Shown piece after piece: positions 38,523 to 47,170 of a stretch of DNA of 64,000 nt. Every line of letters starts with the position of its first letter. Positions within the stretch are counted from its first letter, which is position 1. Source of the DNA: Oxytricha trifallax (taxonomy: Eukaryota > Ciliophora > Spirotrichea > Sporadotrichida > Oxytrichidae). A program made the translations under genes and the position numbers. Under the pieces are notes generated by a model. The model did no database searches, was not told the DNA's origin, and was given only the letters and a program-made list of their open reading frames with translations. The DNA lies in the NCBI GenBank assembly GCA_000711775.1, contig ARYC01017025.1:38308-102307 (forward strand), read 5' to 3'.

Positions 38523-40721
38523 TCATGTAGAACTATAGTTAAGTTTGAAGAGGAGGTGTTGAAGTTCTGACATGTTCATAGCAATATTATAGATATCAGA
38601 CAGTTAAGAATACAAACTTTCTCGATAAGAAAAGTTTAGCTGGAACTACTCAGACTCAGATATCTTGTAAGAGGTTATCAAGAGATCTGGATCTTCCTTT
38701 CTGTTTGTTTAAATATGAAAAACATAGTATTAATAAATCAAGTTGAAATGATTGAAAAATTATATTGTTGAAGGGAGCAAGGACCTATTCTTTGGGCTCT
38801 ACGACAAAGCGTTTGTTCTTGGACCACAAAAAGCCAGCTTGAGTTTGAGTCTGAAAGACTGCAGTGTCAAGGATGTTCACTTCTTCATTCTCATTCATAG
38901 GTGAAAGCTCCTTTGTTGGTTGGTGAGAGTAGTTGGCCATCTAGCTTTGACTCATCATCATAGCGTCATTCAACATGTTATTATTGTTGTAATTGCTACT
39001 GTAGCTCTACATGCCTTAGAAGCTATCATTCATTGCTCTGTTTGATGGATCATAGCCGAGTATATCCTGATAGAAGGAACCATCAAAAGATTTCATGGAG
39101 ATGTTGTCCCCTTCTCCGATTGGGTTAATGTTTGATTAACTGCAATCTGGGAAATCTTTCTCTTCTTCTTCTTGGTTTGGTGATCCGAGCTGAGCAATGT
39201 CACTGAAAACATCATCATCATGGAAGTCAGACAAGATACAAGGATGGCTACCTCTCTAAGTGGCCATGTTGTGATGTGAAAGAGACTAGGATCTGCGTAA
39301 ACTTGAACGTTTAGCTTTGCAATTACTTGCTGAAAGCATTCATGAAAGCCAAAAATAACGAATCAATTATAAAAATGAATATAAACTAGAAGTAAAAGGA
39401 TTAACAATATTGAAAATTAAATCTTGAAAAATAAGTTTCAAAGTCGTTACGCGATTTTGAATCTTGAGAAAAGGTTATTAAACTTATCTACTTAGCCGCA
39501 AATCTTTTTACTTGAAAGTAGTTTTATCAATTTATCAGAAAAAAATATCAATTTATAAGAAAGGGAATTTACTGTTTATTGAGCAGTCCTGATGAATGCA
39601 ATCTATTATTCATATTTCAAACTTACAAAAACATCTGATATTCTTATGATTCCACCATCTTAGCTTCTCTCAGTTATTCTTGAAAGCCTCTTGTCAACTT
39701 GGGTTGGTGATGAAATTTAGAGTGCAAGCATGTTAGTTTCAATCTCGTTCTCACTTACTGACATATGCTGATTCTCTTTCGATAAGGATTTGCCAGGGAA
39801 CTATGCAGGGGCTGAAACTCTGAAAGAACTGTTGGGGCTCTACTTCAAAAGGTTCTCTTTAAAGAGATCACTGCCTTGCTTAATAAAGTTGATTTTCAAA
39901 CTACCATTTTGAAGTTTGCTATTCTTGCTGTCAAAAGCTTCACTTCCTTTGGAACTCATGGAGACATCTTGGTTAGCTGCAATGTTGCGAGAATTATCAT
40001 TAGAGATAACTCTTAAACCACCCTGCTTGATTTTAGAGCACTCTCTTGAATCAGTAATCTTCTTCAAAATAAGCTTAGAGCCAATATTCGATTTCTGTCC
40101 AGCTGAGGAATTGTTGTCTGATTGGTTCTTCACAAATTCATAATCAAAAATATTTGCACTTCCTTCTTCCTCGTTGAATCTCTTTCTCTTCGATTAATTC
40201 ATAGAATCTGCAAACATTTTGATTGAATCTTGCTTTTGCAAAGTCATAGTAGGCATACTTGTAAAAGCGGGCAATTTCATGTCGGAGTTCAACACGTTTT
40301 GAGTACTTGATTGGTTCTCTTCAACTTATTTTAATAAAGAAATATCGGTTTTTTATAGTCATTTAGGAAAATTTTCTTGAATTAAAACAATTTTAAATAA
40401 AATATTCTAATTTTAAATTTAAAACCTTTGAAAAATAAAATTTTATATTTTCCTTTTTTTATAATTATTGAATTTTTAATTTAAATTTAATTCAAATGGT
40501 TTTAGAATATAAATAAAATTATTGGACAATAATATAATTTTATAAATAATTAAGCTAAAAGATTTTTATTGCAAACTTTTACTTTATTTGTAAATTAAAT
40601 ATTATTAAATAGATAAAACTTAGGAAATCTAGTCAAACTTTCTCTTCTTGGTTGAGTTGGCTGCATCAGTGATTTACTGCTACTGCTGTTGAGACTGAAA
40701 TGAGGTGTTCATTGGTTTCAT
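38523..40721 (-). CDS. Gln/Asn/Ser-rich, probably nuclear, protein of unknown function
   Basis: ATG at 40721; TGA at 38525-38523. Segments 40721-40633, 40320-39635, 39329-38788 and 38693-38523 give 495 codons. The start reads MKPMNTSFQSQQQQQQ. Basic clusters (STKKRKF, NQSKRKRF) could be nuclear localisation signals, and there are acidic and Asn/Met-rich stretches (HDDDVFSD; NNNNMLNDAMMMSQSQ). No catalytic or DNA-binding domain is recognisable. Disorder with basic patches suits a nuclear or regulatory protein, but this is a guess. The segment order is collinear (not scrambled). Nearby is the minus-strand half of the RNR gene, 224 bases upstream. Confidence 0.6.
38697..38790. other. IES in Q/N-rich gene, pointer GAA (minus)
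   Basis: TTC on plus at 38694-38696 and 38788-38790. Joining reads VVEPKEDPDLLITS in frame; a 94-base AT-rich insert is removed. Confidence 0.5.
39334..39638. other. IES in Q/N-rich gene, pointer TCAG (minus)
   Basis: CTGA on plus at 39330-39333 and 39635-39638. Joining reads IIRISASNCKAKR in frame. A GTAAGT...TTTCAG pair also spans this insert, but splicing there puts the downstream exon in a frame that soon stops. Confidence 0.5.
40325..40636. other. IES in Q/N-rich gene, pointer TTGA (minus)
   Basis: TCAA on plus at 40321-40324 and 40633-40636. Joining reads KRKFEENQSS in frame. The 312-base insert is strongly AT-rich. Confidence 0.65.
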
Positions 40722-40945
40722 TTATTTTCACAATAATTAATTTTTGAGTTTATAATTTGAAATATGAATGTAAATTTATTCAATTTAACCTTAGTCTTTT
40801 TTATTTATAAATTTATCTATAATTTGAAAATAATTAGAAGGTTTTTGGAGTTTTTAAAGCTTACTAACTAATTTAATATGAATATGCGAAAATTAACAGT
40901 CAATCTATTCTAGTCACATCCAATAAACTGAATTTCAATGTATTT

Positions 40946-40958
40946 TTATGAGCCTTTT
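40946..40958 (-). repeat. Inverted-junction pointer AAAAGGCTCATAA, copy 1
   Basis: On the minus strand this reads AAAAGGCTCATAA at the end of RNR MDS3. The same 13 bases occur on plus at 41921-41933 at the start of MDS4. Overlaying the copies gives GVGFDTKGSQCNYQLYEP in frame. Confidence 0.9.
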
Positions 40959-41670
40959 GTGTCAAATCCTACTCCAACTCCCATCATACTAGAGTCCATT
41001 AAAAATGTAAATGAGTCAACAAAATTCTCTATGCTTTTTTCTTGTTTAGTGCTGACGAAGGCACAATTATTTAAAGCTGCGTATAAACCTTTTTATTCTG
41101 TAATCTTTGTACCCATTGCCCACAAACCTCTTCCAGGAGGCAGGAACTTAAAATTGTAAATTTTATCGTACATTTTCATTGCTGTTTGTTCTTGCTCGCT
41201 ATAATCCCACCTCAAGTTATGAAATAAATTATTGTAATAATTTTGGAAAAATAATTAATTATATATAAAACTGTTCATAATGTAATATTAAGACTTAAAA
41301 TGTAAACTTAAATAAAGTTGTTTTGCTTAGCATGTCTAATAAGCATAGTGAAGCATCCATTGACTACTCTTTCGACAGTTTAATGCCAATTTTCCTATTT
41401 ACCATCTGATTCACGAACTCTAGAATAACTTCTTTTATAAGCCAACTCACCAACTCCATTTAATATTTACAAATAATACAATCTAAAAATCTAAGAAAAC
41501 ATTAAACTTTTATTTTGTAGATTAAAGCCAAATTGAACAGGGCCATTACCGTTTATTAATGGATCATATTTTTATATGAAATCATTTTTCAATCTAAAGA
41601 GCTCTAATCTTTTATTTAAAGAGCTGAAATTCCTAGAAAAGATCAAGCTTTTGTTCTTTTGCAGATTCAT
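40946..41670 (-). CDS. nrdJ: Class II ribonucleotide reductase, N-terminal half (inverted MDSs 1-3)
   Basis: 5' half of an adenosylcobalamin-type ribonucleoside-triphosphate reductase. Starts at ATG 41670 with segments 41670-41512, 41457-41315 and 41213-40946. Family landmarks are NGVGELAYKRSYSR, FKFLPPGRGLWAMGTK, LYAALNNCAFVST (the first redox-active Cys, codon near 41064) and MMGVGVGFDTKG. It ends at the 13-bp pointer 40946-40958, beyond which the frame leaves the family. The rest of the enzyme is on the opposite strand at 41921-43613. In somatic DNA the two halves must be joined by inversion. Class II reductases make deoxynucleotides in monomeric form, using coenzyme B12 instead of a diiron radical subunit. 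Confidence 0.9.
41219..41319. other. RNR IES 2, pointer AACTT (minus)
   Basis: AAGTT on plus at 41214-41218 and 41315-41319. Removal of 101 bases joins RHAKQNN to LRWDYSEQE in frame, leading into the conserved WD..EQ region. Confidence 0.8.
41462..41515. other. RNR IES 1, pointer AAAT (minus)
   Basis: ATTT on plus at 41458-41461 and 41512-41515. Removal of 54 bases joins FGFNLQ to NGVGELAYK in frame, as in the family. Confidence 0.75.
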
Positions 41671-41920
41671 TTTAATTCGCTTTAATTGAATGATTATAAA
41701 TTATAGTATTATTTATTGATCAAAATGTAAATCAATAATAAATTTATAAAATAATAATAGAATATTCTAAATAAATAAGAAAATTAATTGTTATTACAAT
41801 ATTATCCTCCGTTAATTTAATATAAGTTATATATCTTTGTATAATAATATAAATCCTTATTAAATTAACTTTAATTTGAGACTATAATCAGCAATTTATT
41901 AGTTTTTATTTTTACTTATT

Positions 41921-41933
41921 AAAAGGCTCATAA
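41921..41933 (+). repeat. Inverted-junction pointer AAAAGGCTCATAA, copy 2
   Basis: Partner of 40946-40958, in opposite orientation, as needed for joining an inverted segment. The DNA between MDS1 and this site (41671-41920) is AT-rich and non-coding. Confidence 0.9.
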
Positions 41934-43613
41934 TGTAATTACTAATTATATGAGCCAAACCCTGATAAGTGTAGAACTTACATTATAGAAGACACCCGTG
42001 AAGGTTGGGTGGACTCATTAAGACAATTATTACTTTCATACTTCAAAGCAGATTAAGATAGAATAGTCTTTGATTATTCTTAAATCAGGCCTGCTGGAAT
42101 CCCTCTTAAGACTTTTGGGGGTACCTCTTCAGGCTCACAGCCATTAGTTGACATGCATACTTTGCTTGAAGGGATATTCAACAAACGTTTTGGGAAGTAA
42201 TTGGAATCTAGGGATATTGTTGATATTATGAACATAATAGGCAAATGTGTAGTGTCTGGCAATATTAGAAGAGTTGCAGAGATTGCTCTTGGAGAGGCTG
42301 ATGATCACTAATTTATTGATTTGAAAAACTACGAGAAAAATCCTGATCGTATGGAGTATGGTTGGGTTAGTAATAACTCAATCTTTGCCAATATTGGCAT
42401 GGATTACAAAGAAGTAGCTGAGAGTATTTATAGAAATGGAGAACCTGGACTATGCTGGCTGGATAATATGCGCGCTTACGGTAGGATGGGAGATCCAAAA
42501 GACTATAGAGATAAACTAGCAGCTGGAGGAAATCCTTGTTTGGAATAGACTTTAGAGTCACATGAAATGTGTTGTTTAGTTGAGACTTTCCCATTCAATC
42601 ATTCTTCATATGAGGAATTTTAGGATACATTGAAGTATGCATTTTTATATGGTAAGGCTGTCACCCTTGGTCTACCTCATTGGCCTGAAACTACTGAAGT
42701 AATGGCTAGAAATAGAAGAATAGGTTGTTCAATGAGCGGTATCGCATAATTTGTTGGGGCTCATGGCATTGATAATTTTGTCAAGTGGTGCGATTAGGGC
42801 TACGAATTCCTCAGGAAATACGACAAGTACTTATCAAATGAAGTATTAAAAGTTCCAGAATCAATTAAAATTACTTCAATTAAGCCTAGTGGCACAGTTA
42901 GTCTTCTAGCTGGAGCTACTCCTGGAGTGCACTTTCCTCTTAGCGCCCATTATATTAGAAGAGTGAGACTTGGAAAAACATCGCATTTAATTAAACCTAT
43001 GATTTAGAGTGGCTATCACATCGAGGATGATGTGATGGATCCCAATCACACCTGTGTTGTTGAAATTCCTGTTTCATTAGGTACTTAAATTCGTACTTTG
43101 AATGAAGTTACGCTTTGGGAGTAACTTTAATTAGCTGCACTTCTTTAAAGACATAAATTTAAATATTATCTGAATTATTTGTATCTAAATAATAGTCAGT
43201 ATATTTAAATTTAACATTGGGCAGATAATTAAGTTAGTTGCACAGTAACTTTTGACCCTGAAAAAGGTGAAGACGCCAAGTAAATTTAGCACGCTCTTGA
43301 ATACTTCCAATATCAACTAAAGGGCATTAGTTTCCTTCCTAAAGTTAAAAATGTCTACCCCTAGATGCCTTATGATGAAATAAGTTTAGAAGAGTACAAT
43401 ACCAAAATGTCTAAGGTTCATTAATTGAGACTAGATCGCTAGAATTAAGACTTTTTTTAATGAAATATTCAATGTCCCCATTAAATTATTAACCTAAAAT
43501 CTTGAAACGCATTAATAAAATGTATAGACTGTTTCTTAAGTTTCACTACTGAAGAGGTAGTGTCAGATCCCTTACCAGAAAACTACTGCGACGCAGATAA
43601 ATGCAAAATATGA
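41921..43613 (+). CDS. nrdJ: Class II ribonucleotide reductase, C-terminal half (MDSs 4-6)
   Basis: Segments 41934-43154, 43218-43452 and 43531-43613, preceded by the pointer 41921-41933. With the minus-strand half this totals 703 codons, close to the roughly 740 of the bacterial monomeric enzyme. Landmarks: [30 protein letters not shown] (radical-site Cys near 42538 plus the nearby Glu), [11 protein letters not shown] (second redox Cys), [42 protein letters not shown], and the C-terminal reductant pair CDADKC (43587-43604). All expected catalytic residues appear present, so the enzyme should be functional after rearrangement. This class is common in bacteria and patchy in eukaryotes (for example Euglena). 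Confidence 0.92.
43155..43217. other. RNR IES 3, 63 bp, frame-preserving, pointer ACAT
   Basis: ACAT at 43151-43154 and 43214-43217. Removal restores the family motif LLQRHWADNQVS. Unremoved, the insert adds 21 codons without a stop. Its ends are inverted (AAATTTAAATAT near 43156 and ATATTTAAATTT near 43201). Confidence 0.85.
43453..43530. other. RNR IES 4, pointer AGACT
   Basis: AGACT at 43448-43452 and 43526-43530. Removal of 78 bases adds the last segment, which supplies the C-terminal CDADKC pair; the unremoved frame stops at a TGA near 43460. Confidence 0.8.
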
Positions 43614-43818
43614 AATAAGATAAAAATGCTTAAAATCATTAACTAAATATCTTCTTATCTAGGATAAACACTTTCGTAAAACACTTAAATTTCTTAATTA
43701 AATAAATTCCAACTATAAACGCAAGATTTATCAAATAATTTATGATATGATATACTTTAAAATAAGAAAAGTCCTGGAAATTTAAATTAATAATTTAAAC
43801 AGTCAATAAATTATAAAT

Positions 43819-46800
43819 ATGATGTCCACTACTGGCGGCTATGAAGAAAGAATAATTATATTAATTTTTTACATTTTTATTATTTTATTTCTATTTATAA
43901 TAATAATTGAAGAAAACTAAAATGCTCTATCCAACTATGGAGGGAACAATTCAATTACTTAACCACCACAGCATTTTATCTCTTAAGCTCATAATTTGCA
44001 GTAATTAGAAAACTATCTACATTTTTACAGACATAAACTAGGTAAGTTTTTATTTTATTAAACAAAACAGCTTAAAATTTAAGATCTGCTATAATCATAT
44101 TGTAAAAAGAAGATGATGAATGATTTAAAATCAAATAAATTTAACATATCACTGTTTAATACTAAAATCAAACCATCAATCTTAGTCGTGACGTAGACGT
44201 ATCTGAGTGAGTTGACGTGGCAAATTCCGTGACGTGGCAGTCGTGAAGTAGAAAACTCCGAAAAAACCAATCTCGCTATCACCTAGTCTCCTCCCGAAAT
44301 CAAGATGTCTGGTTACAACCCGGACAGAGCTTGCAAGATTCAACCAGGAGACAGAAGTTGGAGAAAAAAGCTTACCGGTCCCACCGCTGCTGGGAAACGT
44401 AATCCCTGTCCTTTCGCTGTGGTAGCTTCAGTACCCTAACCCGGTGTGGGAGAAAAATCCTTATCGTTGGCTTCAATGGTTTTCGTCTTCTCACTTTAGA
44501 AGGCAGAGCGTACCTTCATCCTGCTCCCTATTACCTAGGAAACTGAACTCAAGCCAGGTAACTCATCTAATGCAGGGAAATCTTAGGATCCAGCTCACTC
44601 GAAGAGTGAATGCTGACAGATTGAACCCCGCCGACTGGCCCCTCATGCGTTGCGCCCAGCAACCCCCTACCTGCCCTCGATAGGCCTTAGTGTAGTAGAA
44701 AGCTCTATTAGAAAGTCCTAAGTGGTTGGTACCACCTAGCAATTAACTTTCTAATTTAATAATTTTTTATTTAAAAAGAAGATAAATAAGTATTTTCAAA
44801 AACCTTTCTATAAATCACATTATTTCTATCATGAACATATTTAACCATATAATTATATTAGATGCCTTTGAGTAAGAGAGAATCGAATGGTAAGAATAAG
44901 CTGAATAAATGAGACTATAAATTGAAAAGTTCCTATAATAAATATTAATCCAAATATCACACTACCTATAGTAATTATCTAAAAATTGTTTATATTTTTT
45001 CCATGGAAGTGAACAGTAAATTCTTGGGAAAAAGAACGAAATAACTGAAATTTAAAAGGCATTAAGCGATTCACATATCTCAATTTATGATGAAAGACAC
45101 CAATTCATGAAATTAAAGAGAGAATACGATATCCTACTCAGTAAGTTACAAGTAAAATATTTTTTATGCTATTAATAGATCAAGAAAGAGATGATTTGAG
45201 AAGAATTAAGGAGTTTACAATAAATTTCATTAGTATTTACTCATTTTTATCGTGAAAGTCTGATAATTTTTCCATAATAAAAGATAATGAAAGAGTTGAA
45301 TCAGTACAATAATGATATTGAGAACAACTCAGACTTTGCTAACTTCAAAGATTGCAGACCCAACGCAACTTCACAAGGAAATCAAAATTCCTCACTATTC
45401 TCAAACACAACTCTAGCAGAATCGAATATCAATCATTCAAATACACATGCAGGTCAAAGCATGAAAAAGTAGAACACCAAAACTTATATGCTAATTAATA
45501 ATTATTTAATTAACCAAAACAGGAAAGTAGTAGCAGACACTTGCCATTAATAAATCACAGCAACTTAAGGATAAAACTAAGAAATAATTGATTGATTAAC
45601 ACTAAAAATAGGCTTCAAGAGTGCACAACGCAGCAACTACTTTCAAAGATGGTCAACATACCATCTTGAAGACTATTGACAGACCCAACGGCACTAATGG
45701 CTTATTATTTAAAAGATTGTGATCATATTAATACTTTGTTTAAGCTATGATAACACAATTAGATTATAATTTAGGCTACAGTTAATCATCGCAAATGAGT
45801 GGTGGAATAATAAAGACAGTAATCATGCCCAACGAAGAAATAAACCAGTTAGGTATTGAAGCCGAGGAACTCAGATAAATGCTCGCAGCTCAGAAGTAGT
45901 TATTTGAGGAAGCCATGGGAGGTTACTAAAAAGATAGAATAATCAGAGACTAGGAGTTCAAGTTGAAGGAGCAGGACTTCAAGGAGAAACTGGAAAACTT
46001 CAAAATCAGGCTTCAGCAGAGGCAGGATGTGAATTATTAGCTGAGCAAGGAATACTTTGCATATAAGCATGTCATTGGGAAGACTAAGCAGAAGTTACAA
46101 GATGACTATGATCTCTTGAAAGTAAATAAAAATTTAAACTATTAAATTTATGATATAAGAATATAGATTTAATATTAAAGGTTTTTTATTTTATAGATAA
46201 TCTATGATTATCTAGCTTTAAGAGTTTGAGTATATATTATTTAATTTCAATTAAAAATTCTTGTTACAGCCAAATTTCCGCACTATAAATTTAAACATTA
46301 TATTAAAAAACCTTCCTAGTTCAAGAGTATTAATTATTTTATATTTATGACATATATAGATTTTAAATAAATCTTTTGGGATTTATGAAAAGAAATTACC
46401 TTGTGATTAAATTAATGTGTGTTTCATATTTAATTTAATTAAAAAGTGATATTGTTATTAAATTAATTTAAACTAATACTATTTTATGAAAGTAGAGAAT
46501 CAAGCTTTGAAGCAGTAGCTCGACAAGATAATAGACCACACATCTAACGACACATCTTACTCAGCCAACCTTTTCACCCAAAAGACCCACAATTTCGCAC
46601 AGCGTTTCCGCAAAGCCTCCAAAGAGAACGAAGAGGATTTGAACATCGTGAAGATTCAGTACAGTCAAGTGCAGGACAAATATCTGGCTGATCTGCAAAA
46701 CATGGAAAGCAATTTGCATATGGTGGTTGATAAGAGCAAATTACTGGTTAATAGAAGAGCCACTGAGAATTAAGCATTCTAAGGGGATGTCTTGACGCTC

Positions 46801-47170
46801 AAGAAGAGAGTTAATCAGTATGAGAGATACATTATTATTCAAGTTTATTTAAAATAAAACTTAAGAAATAGTCAAAATCATTGAGTTATTTAGCTAAATT
46901 GATAAGAAATTTAGATTCAAAAATAATCTCATTTTGACTTCTAAATTATTCCTTATTTTTTAAAAATAATTTAGCAATAAAACTCTTAAGGACTTAGTTG
47001 ACTAAGAAAAAACTGATGACCTACTCCAAATTCTCTCTCAGGAAGATAAAGTGCAGTTGGACGATGGCAGTAGCGTAACTCTCAATTAATTAGCTCAAGA
47101 AATTGCAAGAATTGAAGTTGAGGTCAGAGAGTCAAAGAAATATAACATTAATGCTGCTGTGAAAGAATGA
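43819..47170 (+). CDS. Coiled-coil protein interrupted by eight or nine IESs
   Basis: ATG at 43819; TGA at 47168-47170. Segments 43819-43849, 43916-44041, 44862-44933, 45003-45140, 45179-45215, 45298-45484, 45579-45702, 45778-46124, 46495-46857 and 46970-47170 total 541 codons; 45141-45178 is an intron. After a short Gly/Asn-rich start, LENYLHFYRHKLDAFEQERI and WQEQAEQMRLQIEKF resemble the N-terminal region of striatin-like scaffolds, though weakly. A polar Asn-rich linker follows, then long charged coiled coil (LRQMLAAQKQLFEEAM; KLKEQDFKEKLENFKIRLQQ; LKQQLDKIIDHTS). No enzyme motif and no membrane segment. The role is probably structural or scaffolding, by inference only. Confidence 0.7.
43850..43915. 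other. IES, pointer GAAGAAA
   Basis: GAAGAAA at 43843-43849 and 43909-43915. Removal of a 66-bp, T-rich insert joins GGYEE to NQNALSNYGG in frame. Confidence 0.8.
44042..44861. other. Large IES (820 bp) carrying a GC-rich island, pointer TAG
   Basis: TAG at 44039-44041 and 44859-44861. Removal joins FYRHKL to DAFEQERI in frame. The left end begins GTAAG, so a long intron is possible, but intron splicing does not keep the frame as simply. It contains the separate island at 44185-44740. Confidence 0.65.
44185..44740. other. GC-rich island within an IES, possible foreign or RNA-coding insertion
   Basis: About 550 bases of near-half G+C in a surrounding that is mostly A+T. The left part holds repeated TGACGT words (two copies of TGACGTGGCA near 44213 and 44231). 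A GGTTACAACCC near 44312 resembles an RNA polymerase III B box. The right end has a GTGGTTGGTACCAC hairpin near 44733. A TGA-terminated plus frame from ATG 44304 is open for roughly 110 codons, but I recognise no protein in it. It could be a SINE-like element, an RNA gene or a piece of foreign DNA. Confidence 0.5.
44934..45002. other. Frame-preserving IES candidate, pointer TTCC
   Basis: TTCC at 44930-44933 and 44999-45002 bounds 69 AT-rich bases. Removal changes LQIEKF(insert)HGSEQQ without altering frame; the insert also reads through without TGA, so it might be coding. Confidence 0.45.
45216..45297. other. IES, pointer GAGTT
   Basis: GAGTT at 45211-45215 and 45293-45297. Joining gives LRRIKELNQYNND in frame. 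Confidence 0.7.
45485..45578. other. IES, pointer AAAACT
   Basis: AAAACT at 45479-45484 and 45573-45578. Joining gives KKQNTKTKKQLIDQ in frame; without it the left frame stops at a TGA near 45592. Confidence 0.7.
45703..45777. other. IES, pointer GGCT
   Basis: GGCT at 45699-45702 and 45774-45777. Joining gives RPNGTNGYSQSSQMSGG in frame; the left frame otherwise ends at TGA near 45720. Confidence 0.7.
46125..46494. other. IES, pointer TGAAAGTA
   Basis: TGAAAGTA at 46117-46124 and 46487-46494. A 370-bp AT-rich insert is removed, joining YDLLKV to ENQALKQQLDK in frame. Confidence 0.85.
46858..46969. other. IES candidate, pointer AAAATAA
   Basis: AAAATAA at 46851-46857 and 46963-46969. Joining keeps the frame into NKTLKDLVDQEK. 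The pointer is low-complexity, so the exact limits are uncertain. Confidence 0.45.

Noticed and set aside
39916-40143. Plus-strand ORF of 75 codons
   Set aside because: Shadow of the minus-strand Q/N-rich gene, whose frame extends on both sides.
40938-41159. Plus-strand ORF of 73 codons
   Set aside because: Antisense of reductase MDS3 (FKFLPPGRGLWAMG and NNCAFVST on minus).
42080-42594. Minus-strand ORFs over the reductase
   Set aside because: The plus strand here encodes conserved reductase motifs continuously; the minus frames are shadows.
44444-44683. Plus-strand ORF of 79 codons in the GC-rich island
   Set aside because: No start context or family likeness; length is expected because G/C-rich DNA has few TAA, TAG or TGA triplets.
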